From positions 62,001 through 126,000 of the forward strand of contig JAMZAV010003189.1 of the NCBI GenBank assembly GCA_024449915.1: a stretch of 64,000 bases of DNA. Direction: 5' to 3'. This document shows, piece by piece, positions 35,193 through 45,726 of this stretch (the stretch's first letter is position 1; every line of letters begins with the position of its first letter). The stretch is from Sweltsa coloradensis (lineage: Eukaryota > Arthropoda > Insecta > Plecoptera > Chloroperlidae). A program made the translations under genes and the position numbers. Under the pieces are notes generated by a model that saw only the letters and a program-made list of their open reading frames with translations, ran no database searches and was not told where the DNA came from.

Positions 35193-35490
35193 TAATTTCT
35201 TAAATTGTTTTTGAAGCTATGAAATTTAAATTTTAAACTAGGATTAGATACCCTTTTATTTTAAATGTTAAATGTGAATACTTGAGTTGTAGTAGTTATG
35301 GTCTTGAAACTCAAAGAATTTGTCTGTATTTTAGTCCTTTCAGAGGAACCTGTCCCGTAATCGATAGTACACGTTATACCTTACCTAATTTTGTATTAAG
35401 CTTGTATACCTCCGTCCTCAGAATGTCCTTTTAGGGTTAATGAATTTTCTTAATTCTTTATAAAGGAATGGTGTCAGGTGCCTGCAAAGC
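35193..35490 (+). pseudogene. NUMT: mitochondrial 12S rRNA, 3' portion
   Basis: AAACTAGGATTAGATACCCT (35236-35255) is the universal 12S motif. It is followed by GAAACTCAAAGAATTTGTCTG, TTTTAGTCCTTTCAGAGGAA, CCTGTCCCGTAATCGATA and TTGTATACCTCCGTCCTCAG in the correct order. Similarity fades after GGTGTCAGGT near 35480. Flanked by nuclear repeats, so it is a nuclear insertion, not the mitochondrial genome. Confidence 0.92.
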
Positions 35491-36217
35491 CCAAAATAAT
35501 AGTGGGCAACCCCAAAAAATCATAACTTCATCATTGATTATTTCAGCCATAAATATAAACCCTTCCGAGTGTGGAAAACCATTGGAAAACTATCGAGAAA
35601 TCGTTAGCCATTGAACTGGCAAACTCCCAAATTAGATCATTGTATGCTAGCATTGAGCTACTTCCAAGGATTTCTTTGTGAAGCATGAACTATGCAACAA
35701 TGATGGTAGTGCTAATTTTTTTCATGTCAAATTTCTTAGGTAGGCTTACATACTTAAAAGTATATCATCTTACTCTTTAGCAACTGTATTTGTCTAGTTT
35801 CATGTTTATTTTAATAAATATAATAAATAAATGCTTTTTCCTTCATGCTATCACCAGCACATCTCATTATGACATAACAAGAGCGATGGTATGTGAATGG
35901 TATTTAGTAGACCTACCGCCAACCTAGTTATTCTGACCTATGAGTTAATGAGTCAATGCATGTATGTATGATCAATGTGAATAAAGAAACTAAACTAAAT
36001 TACAGAACAAAAACGCACCAAGTATTGTGAGTTACCTCCTTGCTTGTCATAATGTGAACATAAATGCGTGACATACTAAACGGGCATTTGATTTGAGGTG
36101 TTAGCTAACAGTTTTCGAAAAACGTTTTGTATAAAACCTGAAACTTCCCACCTGATACACTGTAACCTGCAAAATGTAGGTAAGAAACAACGTTAACACA
36201 CGCCAGGATTTGAAATT
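35491..36217. other. Unannotated; probable LINE 3' end near 35950-36000
   Basis: TCAATGTGAATAAAGAAACT with AAACTAAA resembles a LINE tail. The rest has no recognised feature. Confidence 0.35.
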
Positions 36218-36331
36218 CGCGGTCAGCCAGCACGCCAGCGCCACCGGGAGCGCTGACGAGCTTGTCTCCTCTCCACACAATAGAAAAGGGGCGGAGTTTC
36301 CTGTATTGAGCGAAGCGTCTATTACAGTATT
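36218..36331. repeat. Inverted arm beside the 37-bp array (right copy)
   Basis: AGTTTCCTGTATTGAGCGAA and GCGTCTATTACAGTATTTG are the complement of 33614-33655; GCCAGCACGCCAGCGCCACC pairs with 33685-33710. Confidence 0.78.
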
Positions 36332-36467
36332 TGGCGACACTGGCGCCAGTTGAGGAGAGTCCGCTAGGCGCGAACTGGCGCGCTAGTTGAGTGAGAGTCC
36401 GCTAGGCGCGACACTGTCGCTAGTTGAGTGAGAGTCCGCTAGGCGACACTGGCGCGCTAGTTGAGAG
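36332..36467 (+). repeat. 37-bp tandem array, about 4 units
   Basis: Same unit as 33352-33614 and the same orientation (GTTGAG...AGAGTCCGCTAGGCG), although its flanking arm is inverted. Confidence 0.88.
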
Positions 36468-36689
36468 TGTGACCGCGCGGCTCTGTGCTCTACCTGTTCG
36501 TATTGAGCCTGAAGTACTTACTACCAGAGAGTGGTCATACCAAAGACCTTAAATAAACACGCCATCTACAACATACCCAGACCGCCGAACGCGTCTCCAA
36601 AAACTAATTCGATTAGAACCGTGATTTGTTTGGGAAGACGCTATGCTATAAGTCTATAACATATTAATTGATGGAGTTTGCAGTCAATT

Positions 36690-36897
36690 TGCACGTAGGC
36701 TAGTCTACCCTACTTGATACGAGTCAAGTGATCTAGATATCGTTGTTTTATCTTACCTACCATTAAATATTAAGGAAACAAAAAATGTAAATATTTTTAA
36801 GAAAAGGTTATTTGAATTTATAATTAGTATTAGATAACCAAATGTAAAATAATGTACAAAAATAGCAGTTGTGCTAAATAAAGAATTCCAAATTGAA
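36690..36897 (+). pseudogene. LINE C-terminal reading frame and 3' UTR
   Basis: 36754-36837 reads LPLNIKETKNVNIFKKRLF then EFIISIR and stop. A proline-rich start, a basic FKKRLFEF helix and a stop close to the 3' end are typical of the C-terminus of CR1/Jockey-type reverse transcriptases. About 50 bases later comes AATAAAGAATTCC and an A-rich end. 5'-truncated. Confidence 0.6.
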
Positions 36898-36963
36898 AAA
36901 TCTGTTATCTTTGGGCCATACAGTGATAAAAGGCCGCCATGTTTTCGTCAAACCGTTTTTAGC

Positions 36964-37146
36964 TCAACTGCCGTAAAGTTCACACATGTTGCTTGAAACA
37001 TACTTGTTGTAGGCCACATTTGTTTTCAAGTCTGTTTCTCGTCTCCGTTCTATAGCCCTCAGTAAGTCCTCATAAAGCTGTATAACATGGTGTTGTTGAG
37101 CTGGGCTAGGCTCTACGTTCAATATACACCCCCTACACCCCTCCAC
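36964..37146 (-). CDS. Weak candidate coding exon
   Basis: 60-residue frame with non-AT-driven composition, including QLYEDLLRAIERRRETDL, an amphipathic charged helix. No domain recognised and no clear splice sites; could be a relic or chance. Confidence 0.22.
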   Translation of the reverse strand: MEGCRGCILNVEPSPAQQHHVIQLYEDLLRAIERRRETDLKTNVAYNKYVSSNMCELYGS

Positions 37147-38400
37147 GGCACATACACGGTAAAGTATATGGTAATAGTTTTCGATTTAAATATTACCACG
37201 CGAATCGGAGCTTGGAGGAAGCTTCCTGTGAGCTTTTTGTACGGAATCGAGTAAAGTTTGCAAGACGTGTTTCGTTTTGCCTCCGGGGCGAACATCTTGT
37301 GTGTTTTTCTCTCTGAGGATTCGAGGTGAATCGAAGCGCTTCTCTTCTTCTTCTTTTTGAAGGAAGAAATTCTTTAGACGAGTTTGGAAGTTTTAAAAAA
37401 TGCGGGTTGAAATTAATTTCAGGGGATGAAGATGGATAAGTTTGTTGTGTATTGAAGGAAGGGTGGTTCTGGTTAACATTTCCATGAAATCAATTTAAGC
37501 AAACTTTGAATTATGTTTTAAAATTTTTTTTTTCTTTTTACTTCTATCTTTTCAAGAAACTTTGTAGATTAGAAAGATGTGTAATTAAGTAAATATATCT
37601 GATTATTTTTTTAACTTCCAGAATTTCCACTTTACTTCTTGAATTCAAGGACAGAACAGAATTAATAAAAGGGTAGCATTGTTTTATTTGATAACCTATG
37701 CAGGATTTAATCCTGTTTTGACTTCGTATTCAAGACATTTGAATGATGCATTATGAACTGTCCAAAATATACTTTAACCGTATGATATTACAGAATTACG
37801 ATTTGTATCACATTCCATTTCAAGGTAGTAATTATTAATTCGGACGAAACAAATCTACAAAAATAAATGTATTCGTAATATTTAACTAAAACCAAAGTAA
37901 TATATTTGTTTTTGCAACTTCACTTTACATTTTACATTCTTTTGTTTTACACTTATTTCTCTAATTGGTACTGTACTTTGATGGACATTGACATGTGGAG
38001 GGTTCGAAGGAGGTTAAACATCTCCATCTGTATTGTCAAATATATTAATCTGTCATAGATTGACGAGTTAAGTGGACCAATTTACTGCTCACCTAGCACG
38101 ACAGTACCTTCCCATTCAAAAAAACTTTGCGAATATGTTCACCCCATCAACAGTAGCGTCATGGCGCATTTTATGACATTGTACTATCAGTTTAGGTGGT
38201 TGGGCTGCTTAAAGTGTCCAGTTCTAACGGTTTGGAAAATATATCACTTGTTTATCTCCGAATGCCAAGGGTAGATTATATAGAATTGGGAATTAGACAT
38301 ATGCAGTAAAAAAGGGTATCATGTGCAAAACTTCCATCTACTTGGATGTTTAATGACAGAATCATCAATAGACCCCTTTAATTTCTGATTCGTCTATGGT
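37147..38400. other. Unannotated
   Basis: GC-moderate until 37400, then AT-rich. No frame longer than 60 residues and no repeat match within the window. Confidence 0.4.
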
Positions 38401-38401
38401 A

Positions 38402-38650
38402 TGACTTATGGCTAGGCATAGCCTCATCTATATCACAAAGCAAGCCACCACTATTCGGGGGAAACACTCTATTTATGTTCTCTATTAACCTCTTTACAGC
38501 TTCTGGTATCTGGTAAGGCATAGCCTCATCTACCTCACATAGCAAGCCGCCACTGCTTGGCAGTGATATTAGATTCTCGGAAATAGGTCACAAATAACTC
38601 TATGTATGGTCCCCATTAACCTCCTACACAACTTCTGGTATCTGTTATGT
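38402..38650. repeat. Diverged direct repeat, two units of about 120 bp
   Basis: GGCATAGCCTCATCTA...CAAGCC.CCACT at 38414 and at 38518; ATTAACCTC...CTTCTGGTATCTG at 38485 and 38616. Confidence 0.6.
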
Positions 38651-38933
38651 CTAGGCTGGATCCACCAAGTCGTGCCAAGTCTAGCTTGCTGTGGATTAGG
38701 GACGAGTGGTAAAGTATGATACCCTTCAGCCTACGTCAGAAGGCTGGAACTACCCCACTTGTAAGTGTTAATACAGACCTAGGCGTGCGCTTCGATACTC
38801 GCATATCCGGTTTAATAGGATTTGAAACAGTTATATAAACTATAAAAAATAATATTAAAACATAAACAAATAAAATTAAATATATTCTTAGCAGATAATA
38901 AGAGCGAAGTAGGAAGACACATGATATTTAACA

Positions 38934-39323
38934 AAGTAGGCTAGATCCCCAGTCATTGGTCCACTGGCGTGTCAATTAGAAGCCATCTTGAATAGGTCAG
39001 TTTCAAGTTGAAGTAGGTTCTAGCGATTTGTAGCCCAAATATTTTTCAAGCTGGCTGTCAGGTTGGCATTTGAGCTTATTAGCCATCAACACCAAATGAT
39101 TACTAAATTCCCTTATGCAATCACTTCTTATTGTTTCTGTTTGTGCATTCTTATGCTGCACAAGCTAAAACTTTATGAAACAATTCAGAAAAATACTTAA
39201 TCGCATTTAAAACATGATGTCAAGCATAATAAATTGAAGCACCAAATCACATCTTGAATAGGTCAATTTGTACCCACCGGACTATTTGTATGGACGTATT
39301 TGAGACTGGGGATCTAGCCTACT
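38934..39323. mobile_element. MITE, about 390 bp, ends AGTAGGCTAGATCCCCAGTC
   Basis: Left AGTAGGCTAGATCCCCAGTC (38936-38955), right GACTGGGGATCTAGCCTACT (39304-39323): a perfect 20-bp inverted repeat. Inside, ATCTTGAATAGGTCA occurs twice (about 38984 and 39243). Target duplication not clear. Confidence 0.75.
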
Positions 39324-40259
39324 GTAGATGTTGGGGCAGATCAAGAGGAAGGTAGATTAATCGAATTAAACAAGGCATAGAGAACAGAGACGTCGTGGGG
39401 GGAGATAGAATCGGGAAGATGGTGGAAAGTTCGGAAGTAATGGAGAAACTCTTTTAAGGGAAGCAGGAATGAAACTTATTGTGAAAGTTGATTTTTTGGA
39501 TTGAATATGCTATATTGTTAATCACAATTAAATTTAAAAAAATTAATAATCAGTTTTTGTTTGTATTTTTTTATTTTTTTTTAATTTAATTAATTTATGT
39601 TGCTATGACAACCATCGTATATTAACTACTCAAAAATAAATGTATATAAAAAACAAGTATATATAAAAAAAAATTGTTAGCAAAAACTCCAATGTGCTGA
39701 ATAAAAAAAAAATCTCTAAGTTGAATACCCTCCGACAAAATGGTACCGGAAATGTTATTACTGCACATGAACTACACCTTATATATTAATTCTTTAACAC
39801 CCGTTTAATCAAAACTATACTTTCTTAAACTACGGTACCTATAAGTTAAGACAGTTTTGAAGCTAGAGCCTTGAAATTTTCAGAACTAATACTTTATTGT
39901 GTTATAAAAACTGTGTGTGGGGAATTTCAAAAAAATATCATCATCTATCTAATTTTAACCCACAAATTGTTTTAAAAAGTGTCAATTTTCTGGGATTATT
40001 TTGATAATTTAAAAAAAAATCTGGTAACCACAAATTTTCAAAATTCAAAAAACCCCACACCCAGTTTCTAGGTAACAGGCTTATCTAGAAGGGGGAAAAA
40101 ATTTAGTCTCTAAGACTACATGCCAGGGAGTAAATGGTACCGGAATTTAGGCAATTTAACATGCGCGACATAGGCCATTCCTGCCCCCCTTAAAAATCAG
40201 AAGGATATAGAAGAGTTGTCAGAGGAAGTGGAGGCTGAAGAAGTTATTAATATTTTATA
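39324..40259. other. Unannotated AT-rich DNA
   Basis: A pair of GGTACCGGAA words (39741, 40137) is the only pattern noted. No gene recognised. Confidence 0.35.
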
Positions 40260-40485
40260 CAATTCAGAAGCTAAAAAATCCATCCCGATCGGGGTTCGAA
40301 CCCGTGTCTCCCACATTCCAAGTAGGCGCCTTAGCCAACTAGACCACCGAGACGGCAACTATATAACTTCTGAATTGTAGTTGCATTATAGATATGAATG
40401 GATGGAATTTTTTAACTTCTGAATTGTATTAAATATTAACAATTCCACCTACGGGAGTGTTTCCCGACTAACCAAATCGAGAAGA
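40260..40485 (-). mobile_element. SINE2, tRNA-derived
   Basis: Minus strand: A box TGGTCTAGTTGGCTAAGG, B box GGGTTCGAACCCC, spaced as in a tRNA. The head lacks a paired acceptor stem, so it is not a functional tRNA gene. Upstream on the same strand are GTCGGGAAACACTCCCGTAG and two copies of ACAATTCAGAAGTTA, which also recur at 60960-61020 and 61445-61520. Confidence 0.75.
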
Positions 40486-41639
40486 AGTTGTGTCAGGTCT
40501 GACTTACCGGCAGCATTCAAAGCCAAAATAGCCTGAGTAAATGGAGCTACGCTCTCCCTAACCCGAGCATTGGTTTGTAAATGGGGACGGATCAAAAGGA
40601 GTAGTTAAATAGTTAGTTATTGGGGTTTTAGGGACTCAACAGTAGAGTTATCAGTGCCCATTTCAAGTGTATTGGAATCTTCCAAATTTTCTTTTTCCAT
40701 AATTGTGGATTACCACCATGTTTTCTTCCCTTCAAAGGGAGGAACGTAAGGGAAGACGCGGGGGTTAATGGAAAGGAGTGAGGATGTTGGATAGGATGGG
40801 TTAAACTGGGTGGGAACGGAGGAGTGCTCGTTGCAGAGAGGGCCGGCAAGTATGGAGAAGAAAAAAGTGAAAGAAGAAAATAAATATAATTAAGGCTGTG
40901 TGAATGAAAAAAGATGTGATAAAAAGTTGCGCGAGAGCTCTCTCTGCAACACGCACCCCAACCGGCCAGAGGTTGCCCTTAGTTTTGGGGAATACACTAC
41001 TCCAAAAGGAGTAAATTCTTACCTTCAATATGTTGAAACGATCTTTATTTTCCCAATCCCTGTTCAGATTTCGTAAAGTGATTTGATCTCCCAATGTTAT
41101 TTACCAGAATGCCAATCTTTCACCATCAAATCTCTGATGGCAAACAACAACTTTTCCTCTCAAATAATCTACCTCGTCTGTGATTGGCTCGAGTATCTAT
41201 CTAGTGATGATGACGTCACGTTCTGTTGTTTGATCACAGAGTTGACCACGGCTGACATTTCGTCAAGCTGAACAAACACAAATACACAAATACTCAAGCT
41301 GAACAAACACAAATACACAAATACAAATACAATCACTCTGCTTAACTTGACTCTTGTGACTCTCTTCTTTATACAAGACTCGCTTTTTGCTGTAGTCGGA
41401 GGTTTTTATATTGATTGGCGATTTCTGAATGAACTGACATACGTACTGAAATACGTACTCAAAAGTATTCTTTAAACGATGCATTCGCTTAGAATATAGA
41501 ATTAGAATAATATTGCATTAAATCTACATAATCTTGATACATAATTACTATTCTGTAATCTTTAAATCTAAATAATTTGTAATTTTCTTCAATTTGCATC
41601 TACATACTCTATTTTTAGTTCGTAAATTATTTTCTAAAT
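40486..41639. other. Unannotated
   Basis: 40620-41270 is less AT-rich and has short frames on both strands with no known motif. A direct repeat AGCTGAACAAACACAAATAC lies at about 41268 and 41295. Confidence 0.35.
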
Positions 41640-41850
41640 GTCATACACTTTGTTATGACCTGTATTGTGACTTGATGCCTTCTGCACTAATATAAAAGTC
41701 ACTTAATTTATATTTTAGTCTAGCTTAAGTTAACTAGTAGAACAATAATATGTCTTACTATAGAAGTTTTCTTATTAATATATTATATTGCACTTGTAGG
41801 ACTTCGGTCCCGTTGTCAATAAAGATCAAGTTATTATAATTATAATTTAA
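41640..41850 (+). mobile_element. LINE-type 3' UTR
   Basis: GTAGGACTTCGGTCCCGTTG then TCAATAAAGATCAAGTTATT ending in ATTATAATTATAA. A small hairpin (GGACTTCGGTCC) next to an AATAAA-containing tail is typical of non-LTR 3' ends. No coding part remains. Confidence 0.5.
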
Positions 41851-41935
41851 ACCAAACTGGGAATGGTTATTGATGGGGTTACTATAGTTACTCTACAAGA
41901 ACAATGAAATACCATTTAAACAGTTTATTTAAATA

Positions 41936-42290
41936 AAGGCCGCGTCAACCGTAGGTCATAATGCGTCTGTCTAGCCTAGAGGATATGGGGTGGAAATTGC
42001 TATGCTGGTCAGAACCAGCCACGGGTAGGGGAAAAAAGGGAGGTTCTCATGTCGTAGTCGTCATCGTCTTTGTCATCTTTCGTGTTGTTATATGCATGGT
42101 CTTCGTCGTCGAGGAAGTCGTCAAAGGTAGGGGGAGATTTCCCCGATGACAACCGCCAGAGCTTGCTTGTAGTTCCGGGGAGAAATATACTCCGATACTG
42201 TCTAGTCGATGTTTGCGAGATGGACTTCGTCATTCGCCACTCGCCTTTTTCGATTAGCAGAGCCATCTCTTGGCTAATTCTTCCCCGAGC
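41936..42290 (+). repeat. G-family repeat, best copy
   Basis: GCCGCGTCAACCGTAGGTCA, GGTCAGAACCAGCCACGGGT, GTCGTAGTCGTCATCGTCTT, GTCGTCAAAGGTAGGGGGAG and ATGTTTGCGAGATGGACTTC. All blocks recur at 790-1330 and partly at 23842, 27950 and 30640. Class unknown. Confidence 0.68.
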
Positions 42291-42322
42291 TTAGTCAGAG
42301 TGAAATAAATAAATTTAATTTA

Positions 42323-42874
42323 ACTAGAAAAATGCTTAAGTCCCGCCGCGTTGATGGATGAGCTTTTTTTGTAAGTTTTTAGTTTGCGTAGGACCACTTT
42401 TCCTTTGCAAGTGCTTTTTGAATGCATTGTAGGTGATTGTTGTCAAGTTTCTATTGTTACTTGTTAATTGTTATAATAAACCTCAAAAAACTCATTTTAA
42501 AACCTTTATTCTATGGATTCTGGCTATCTGTTTCAACTTTTTCTTCCATAAAGCAATACATCACCAAATATGAACGTTGTAGGGTCAGAATCGGCCCAAA
42601 TGGCACGAAAATATCGCGCAAAAAATCGCAAAAAGTCATAAAAGTACGATATTCATGAGAAATATTTCTTCGATTGTACCCAAAAACAATACACCTCTAT
42701 AAGTTCAGAGATTTCGAAGGTCCCCTCTAATTTTTATCAAAATCGGATATGCCGTTTGCCCGGTAGAGAGCGAATAAACAGACATAAAAAACAATAAAAA
42801 AATTCACAAAAAAAACACCCGAGCTAAATTTTTTGAGGGTCAGTGAAATTGAAGTCTTCGCTTCGCTCATCCAA
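42323..42874 (+). mobile_element. HLE-B subfamily element, copy 4
   Basis: Starts CTAGAAAAATGCTTAAGTCC, GTTGATGGATGAGC. Shares TTGTAGGTGATTGTTGTCAA, GATATTCATGAGAAATATTT and GGGTCAGTGAAATTGAAGTC. Ends CTTCGCTCATCCAA. Confidence 0.84.
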
Positions 42875-42934
42875 AAATGTCTTTTATCGATGTAACGTTT
42901 ACAGCCCTTTGGGCCAGCCTATCATCGCCTTACC

Positions 42935-43100
42935 TCTTCTGATCAACATAATACCCGAGTTCTGTATGATTCTTGTACTGTTGCATCGTGTCGTTGATGA
43001 GTGCTCGACGTTTCGCCACCCATGTTGGTGGCATCTTCAAGTCTGATCTAAAAGTACCATCCAGAACTCATCTACGGGTCGTGAAAGCCTACACTCACAT
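42935..43100 (-). other. Hammerhead-like motif within a short inverted-end repeat
   Basis: On the minus strand, 43011-43041 reads CTTGAAGA, stem GCCACC, loop, stem GGTGGC, then GAAA. This resembles stem II with flanking core of a hammerhead ribozyme (CUGANGA...GAAA), with one extra U in the first core block. Flanked on plus by GGGTCGTGAAAGCCTAC (43077-43094). Sibling motifs at 61170-61200 and 61334-61364. Possibly a Penelope-like retroelement end. Confidence 0.4.
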
Positions 43101-44159
43101 TATTATACCTATTTATTCTACTCAGATTTAAACCACCAGCTCTACGTAGTTATGTAACTTTAGGGATTAATTTGCATGTTAACAAATTGGGCTTTGACCC
43201 ATGGAAGCCTTCTAACTAGATAATTAGTAATACGTTGTTGTTGTGTTGTTGTTGTGGAAATAATCTGATTTCAAAAGCAAGAGCAAAGTTGAGTACAGAA
43301 GTGCCCTCGACTATGACCGCCCCTACGATTCTCTGCTCTAACCGAATTAACAAGTTTTTTTTAGTTTTTGTAGTCCTAGATATTTTGATGATTGCTTTCG
43401 AATGACTATATTTTTATTTCTCTCTCTCTTATACCTTGCATAAAGAAGATAAGGTTTAACTAGCCAGTTGTAGCACTTCTCCTCGATGGTGGATAACCGA
43501 AAAGTTATTGAAATAAAAAGGGTTCTTTTATTTAGGGGGCGAAGCAGGTCGTACCCCCGGGGACAAAATATAGATAACGGTAAGGGAGGTGGTGGTTATT
43601 CTTCTTGAAAACACAAATAGAAAGATTTTGAAACTCAAAACAAATTTATTATTTTATTTTAAGGAAATATTGATTATAGAAAACTGTCACTTTTACATTG
43701 TGAATTTGCTCGTAAGAAACTCGAATCTAGACTGTCGTCGACGCAAGGCGGTCAGTTCCACGCATGTAGCGCTTAGCAAAGCTTGCAGATCTTACGGTCT
43801 GGGGTGCTGACCTTGCTAAGTTGCAATACTTGTCGGGAACTCGTATGCACGTGAAAATATGAAGAAAACTGCTTGTTGAACATGAAAACTATGAAATTGA
43901 AACTTATTTGGGGATGTATTACACAGTTCATGACAGTATGGCTGAGTGAAAGATTATACCTTTAACAAAACAGCAACAAAATGATTTATTTTTGGGCGGG
44001 GCATAACTTCACTATCGGACATTATATGTCGTTTTTTGACAACAGTGTAGCCTATACACATCTTTAGTGTAAAATTAAATTAGGAGAATCGGTTAAATTC
44101 TGGATAAAGTTTCTGAACACCTTTAGCTTCTACCTATAAGTATAAGGAAAATGTATTTC
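43101..44159. other. Unannotated
   Basis: AT-rich with a short GTTGTTGTT run near 43232. No frame of note and no repeat match seen. Confidence 0.4.
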
Positions 44160-44425
44160 TATTACAACAGTTGGTGCACGATTTTTTTGTCTTACTGTAC
44201 AAATACGAGGTTTTGGGAGTTTTGTTTTGTATGCAACATGGTTTAAATAAAATGTCTGAGAATCGAGCTACAAGAAAACCGAAAAAAGTGGTTGATTTTT
44301 CAATACACTTTCTGTCAGCTAAACACAATTTCAAGTATTTTTTTTTTATAAAAATAAAGTTTATAAAAAGTGTGGTAGTGTCTCAGGTAGTGCCGAAAAT
44401 TAACCCACGGTTTGAGTATAAATAC
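44160..44425 (+). repeat. Half-copy of the 55.7-kb palindrome family
   Basis: GAATCGAGCTACAAGAAAAC, GCTAAACACAATTTCAAGTA, AAAAATAAAGTTTATAAAAA and AACCCACGGTTTGAGTATA match the right half of 55572-56196. Confidence 0.65.
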
Positions 44426-44454
44426 ATATAAATAAAATAAATTCGTATTAAAAG

Positions 44455-44560
44455 TACCCACTCAGTCAAATAACTAATTTTTATTGGGGGATATTAAACC
44501 AAAGCAACCAAGCCAACCCTGTAGGCCCGACGCAATCGACGAGTGAGCGATCTACAAGTT
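44455..44560 (-). repeat. SINE1 3' portion (minus strand)
   Basis: TACCCACTCAGTCAAATAAC, CCAAGCCAACCCTGTAGGCC and GACGCAATCGACGAGTGAGC are the complement of the SINE1 3' half. Confidence 0.7.
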
Positions 44561-45003
44561 TGCGTTAGTAGCAAGTGTTTTAACTTTATTTGACCTTAGC
44601 AATTATGACCTTCTTACTTATTTGTACCTTGCTAAAGTACTTGAACATGATTTTAATTTCTACCTCAGCGTAATAAATAATTCATACTTTAACATCGTAT
44701 CATGCAAAGCGCTCCAAAGAAGAAAACCAAATTCACCGAGAGATATTCTTTGAAGATGAGCTTTGCTTTTCCCCTCACTTAAAATAATTAGATCTGAATA
44801 AGTAAACTGTAATTAAAATGTATCCTTGTTGTAACCATTCGTGGGCATCGCGAGTGGTGATGGAGGGGGGGGGGGGGGAAGAGAACGGTGGCTTGATTAT
44901 TATGCATACCTTGATGACAGAAAGTAGAATTCTATCTCCTTGGCCATGTATACCTCATAAAGCCAGCACTTTAAATCATTTTGAACTGTTCGAAATTTAT
45001 GTG
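44561..45003. other. Unannotated; poly(G) near 44867
   Basis: A G run of about a dozen bases near 44866-44878 inside otherwise AT-rich DNA. No gene recognised. Confidence 0.4.
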
Positions 45004-45335
45004 TGGAGTGGCTCGTTGTTCTTGTGGTTAGAGTCTCTACTTCCAATGCAGAAGGTCCTGGGTTCGATTCCCGGTTAGGCAGAAATTTTTAAACTTCTTG
45101 ATGTGGACTTAAGTCCATTAGTTCTATATTTTGGAATGTGTGAACGGTGACTTTGGAGCAGTCCTAGCAACTAAGCACATAATACATTCTAAGGTTGTTC
45201 TGAATCGGCCTTGTTGATTCTGGCGCTGTCCGCGGATGGAATCGTGTCCAGCTTGATTGATCGGTGTTTCCCCCTTGAATTTGCCAGTCTCTAGTAGTTA
45301 ATTGTTCTCTCAACGATGGTGTCGGCACCTACAGG
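45004..45335 (+). mobile_element. SINE1, nearly full-length
   Basis: GTGGCTCGTTGTTCTTGTGG (A box), TCCAATGCAGAAGGTC, CTGGGTTCGATTCCCGGTTA (B box), GTGTGAACGGTGACTTTGGA and TGTTCTGAATCGGCC. The 3' end breaks at CACCTACAGGG where the LINE-a tail begins. Confidence 0.83.
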
Positions 45336-45337
45336 GT

Positions 45338-45370
<33 letters not shown>

Positions 45371-45545
45371 GTCTATCCTATTCAGTTATAAAAACTGATT
45401 TACAAAGGAGGACAACTAAATAAATCTAATTACATGGATGCAGACACAACAATGAACTACATTTAAGTAAATATTTGAAATAGTAATATTACAACAATGC
45501 ATTAAATATTCAACAAATTTGATAACAAATAAAAAGGATATTAAA
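45336..45545 (-). mobile_element. LINE-a 3' tail with (AAAT)n, minus strand
   Basis: Seven TTTA repeats, then ACGTCTATCCTATTCAGTTA, AAAGGAGGACAACTAAATAA and ACAACAATGAACTACA. Best copy of this tail in the window. Inserted beside or into SINE1. Confidence 0.72.
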
Positions 45546-45587
45546 TGCAATTTATGAATGAATCGAATATATAAAAAAGGGGTGGGG

Positions 45588-45726
45588 AATGAAAAGAAAA
45601 GAAAAAGAAAAGAAAAGAAAAAAAGAAAAATAAAAGAAAAGAAAAAAGGAAAAAGGAAAAAGGAAAGGAAAAAAAAGAAAAAAAGAAGAAAAAATAAAAA
45701 CATAAAAAAAACGAAAAGAAAAAAAC
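45588..45726. repeat. Purine tract (GA/AAAG-rich), about 140 bases
   Basis: Almost only A and G on plus (GAAAAGAAAAGAAAAAG-type words). Overlapping phenylalanine/serine-rich frames on minus are composition artefacts. Could form triplex DNA. Confidence 0.8.

Noticed and set aside
40285..40355. Possible functional tRNA gene
   Set aside because: A and B boxes are good, but the acceptor arms do not pair and the flanks match SINE2 copies elsewhere; it is a SINE head.
45004..45080. Possible functional tRNA gene
   Set aside because: tRNA-like head shared by three SINE1 copies with the same body; no paired acceptor stem.
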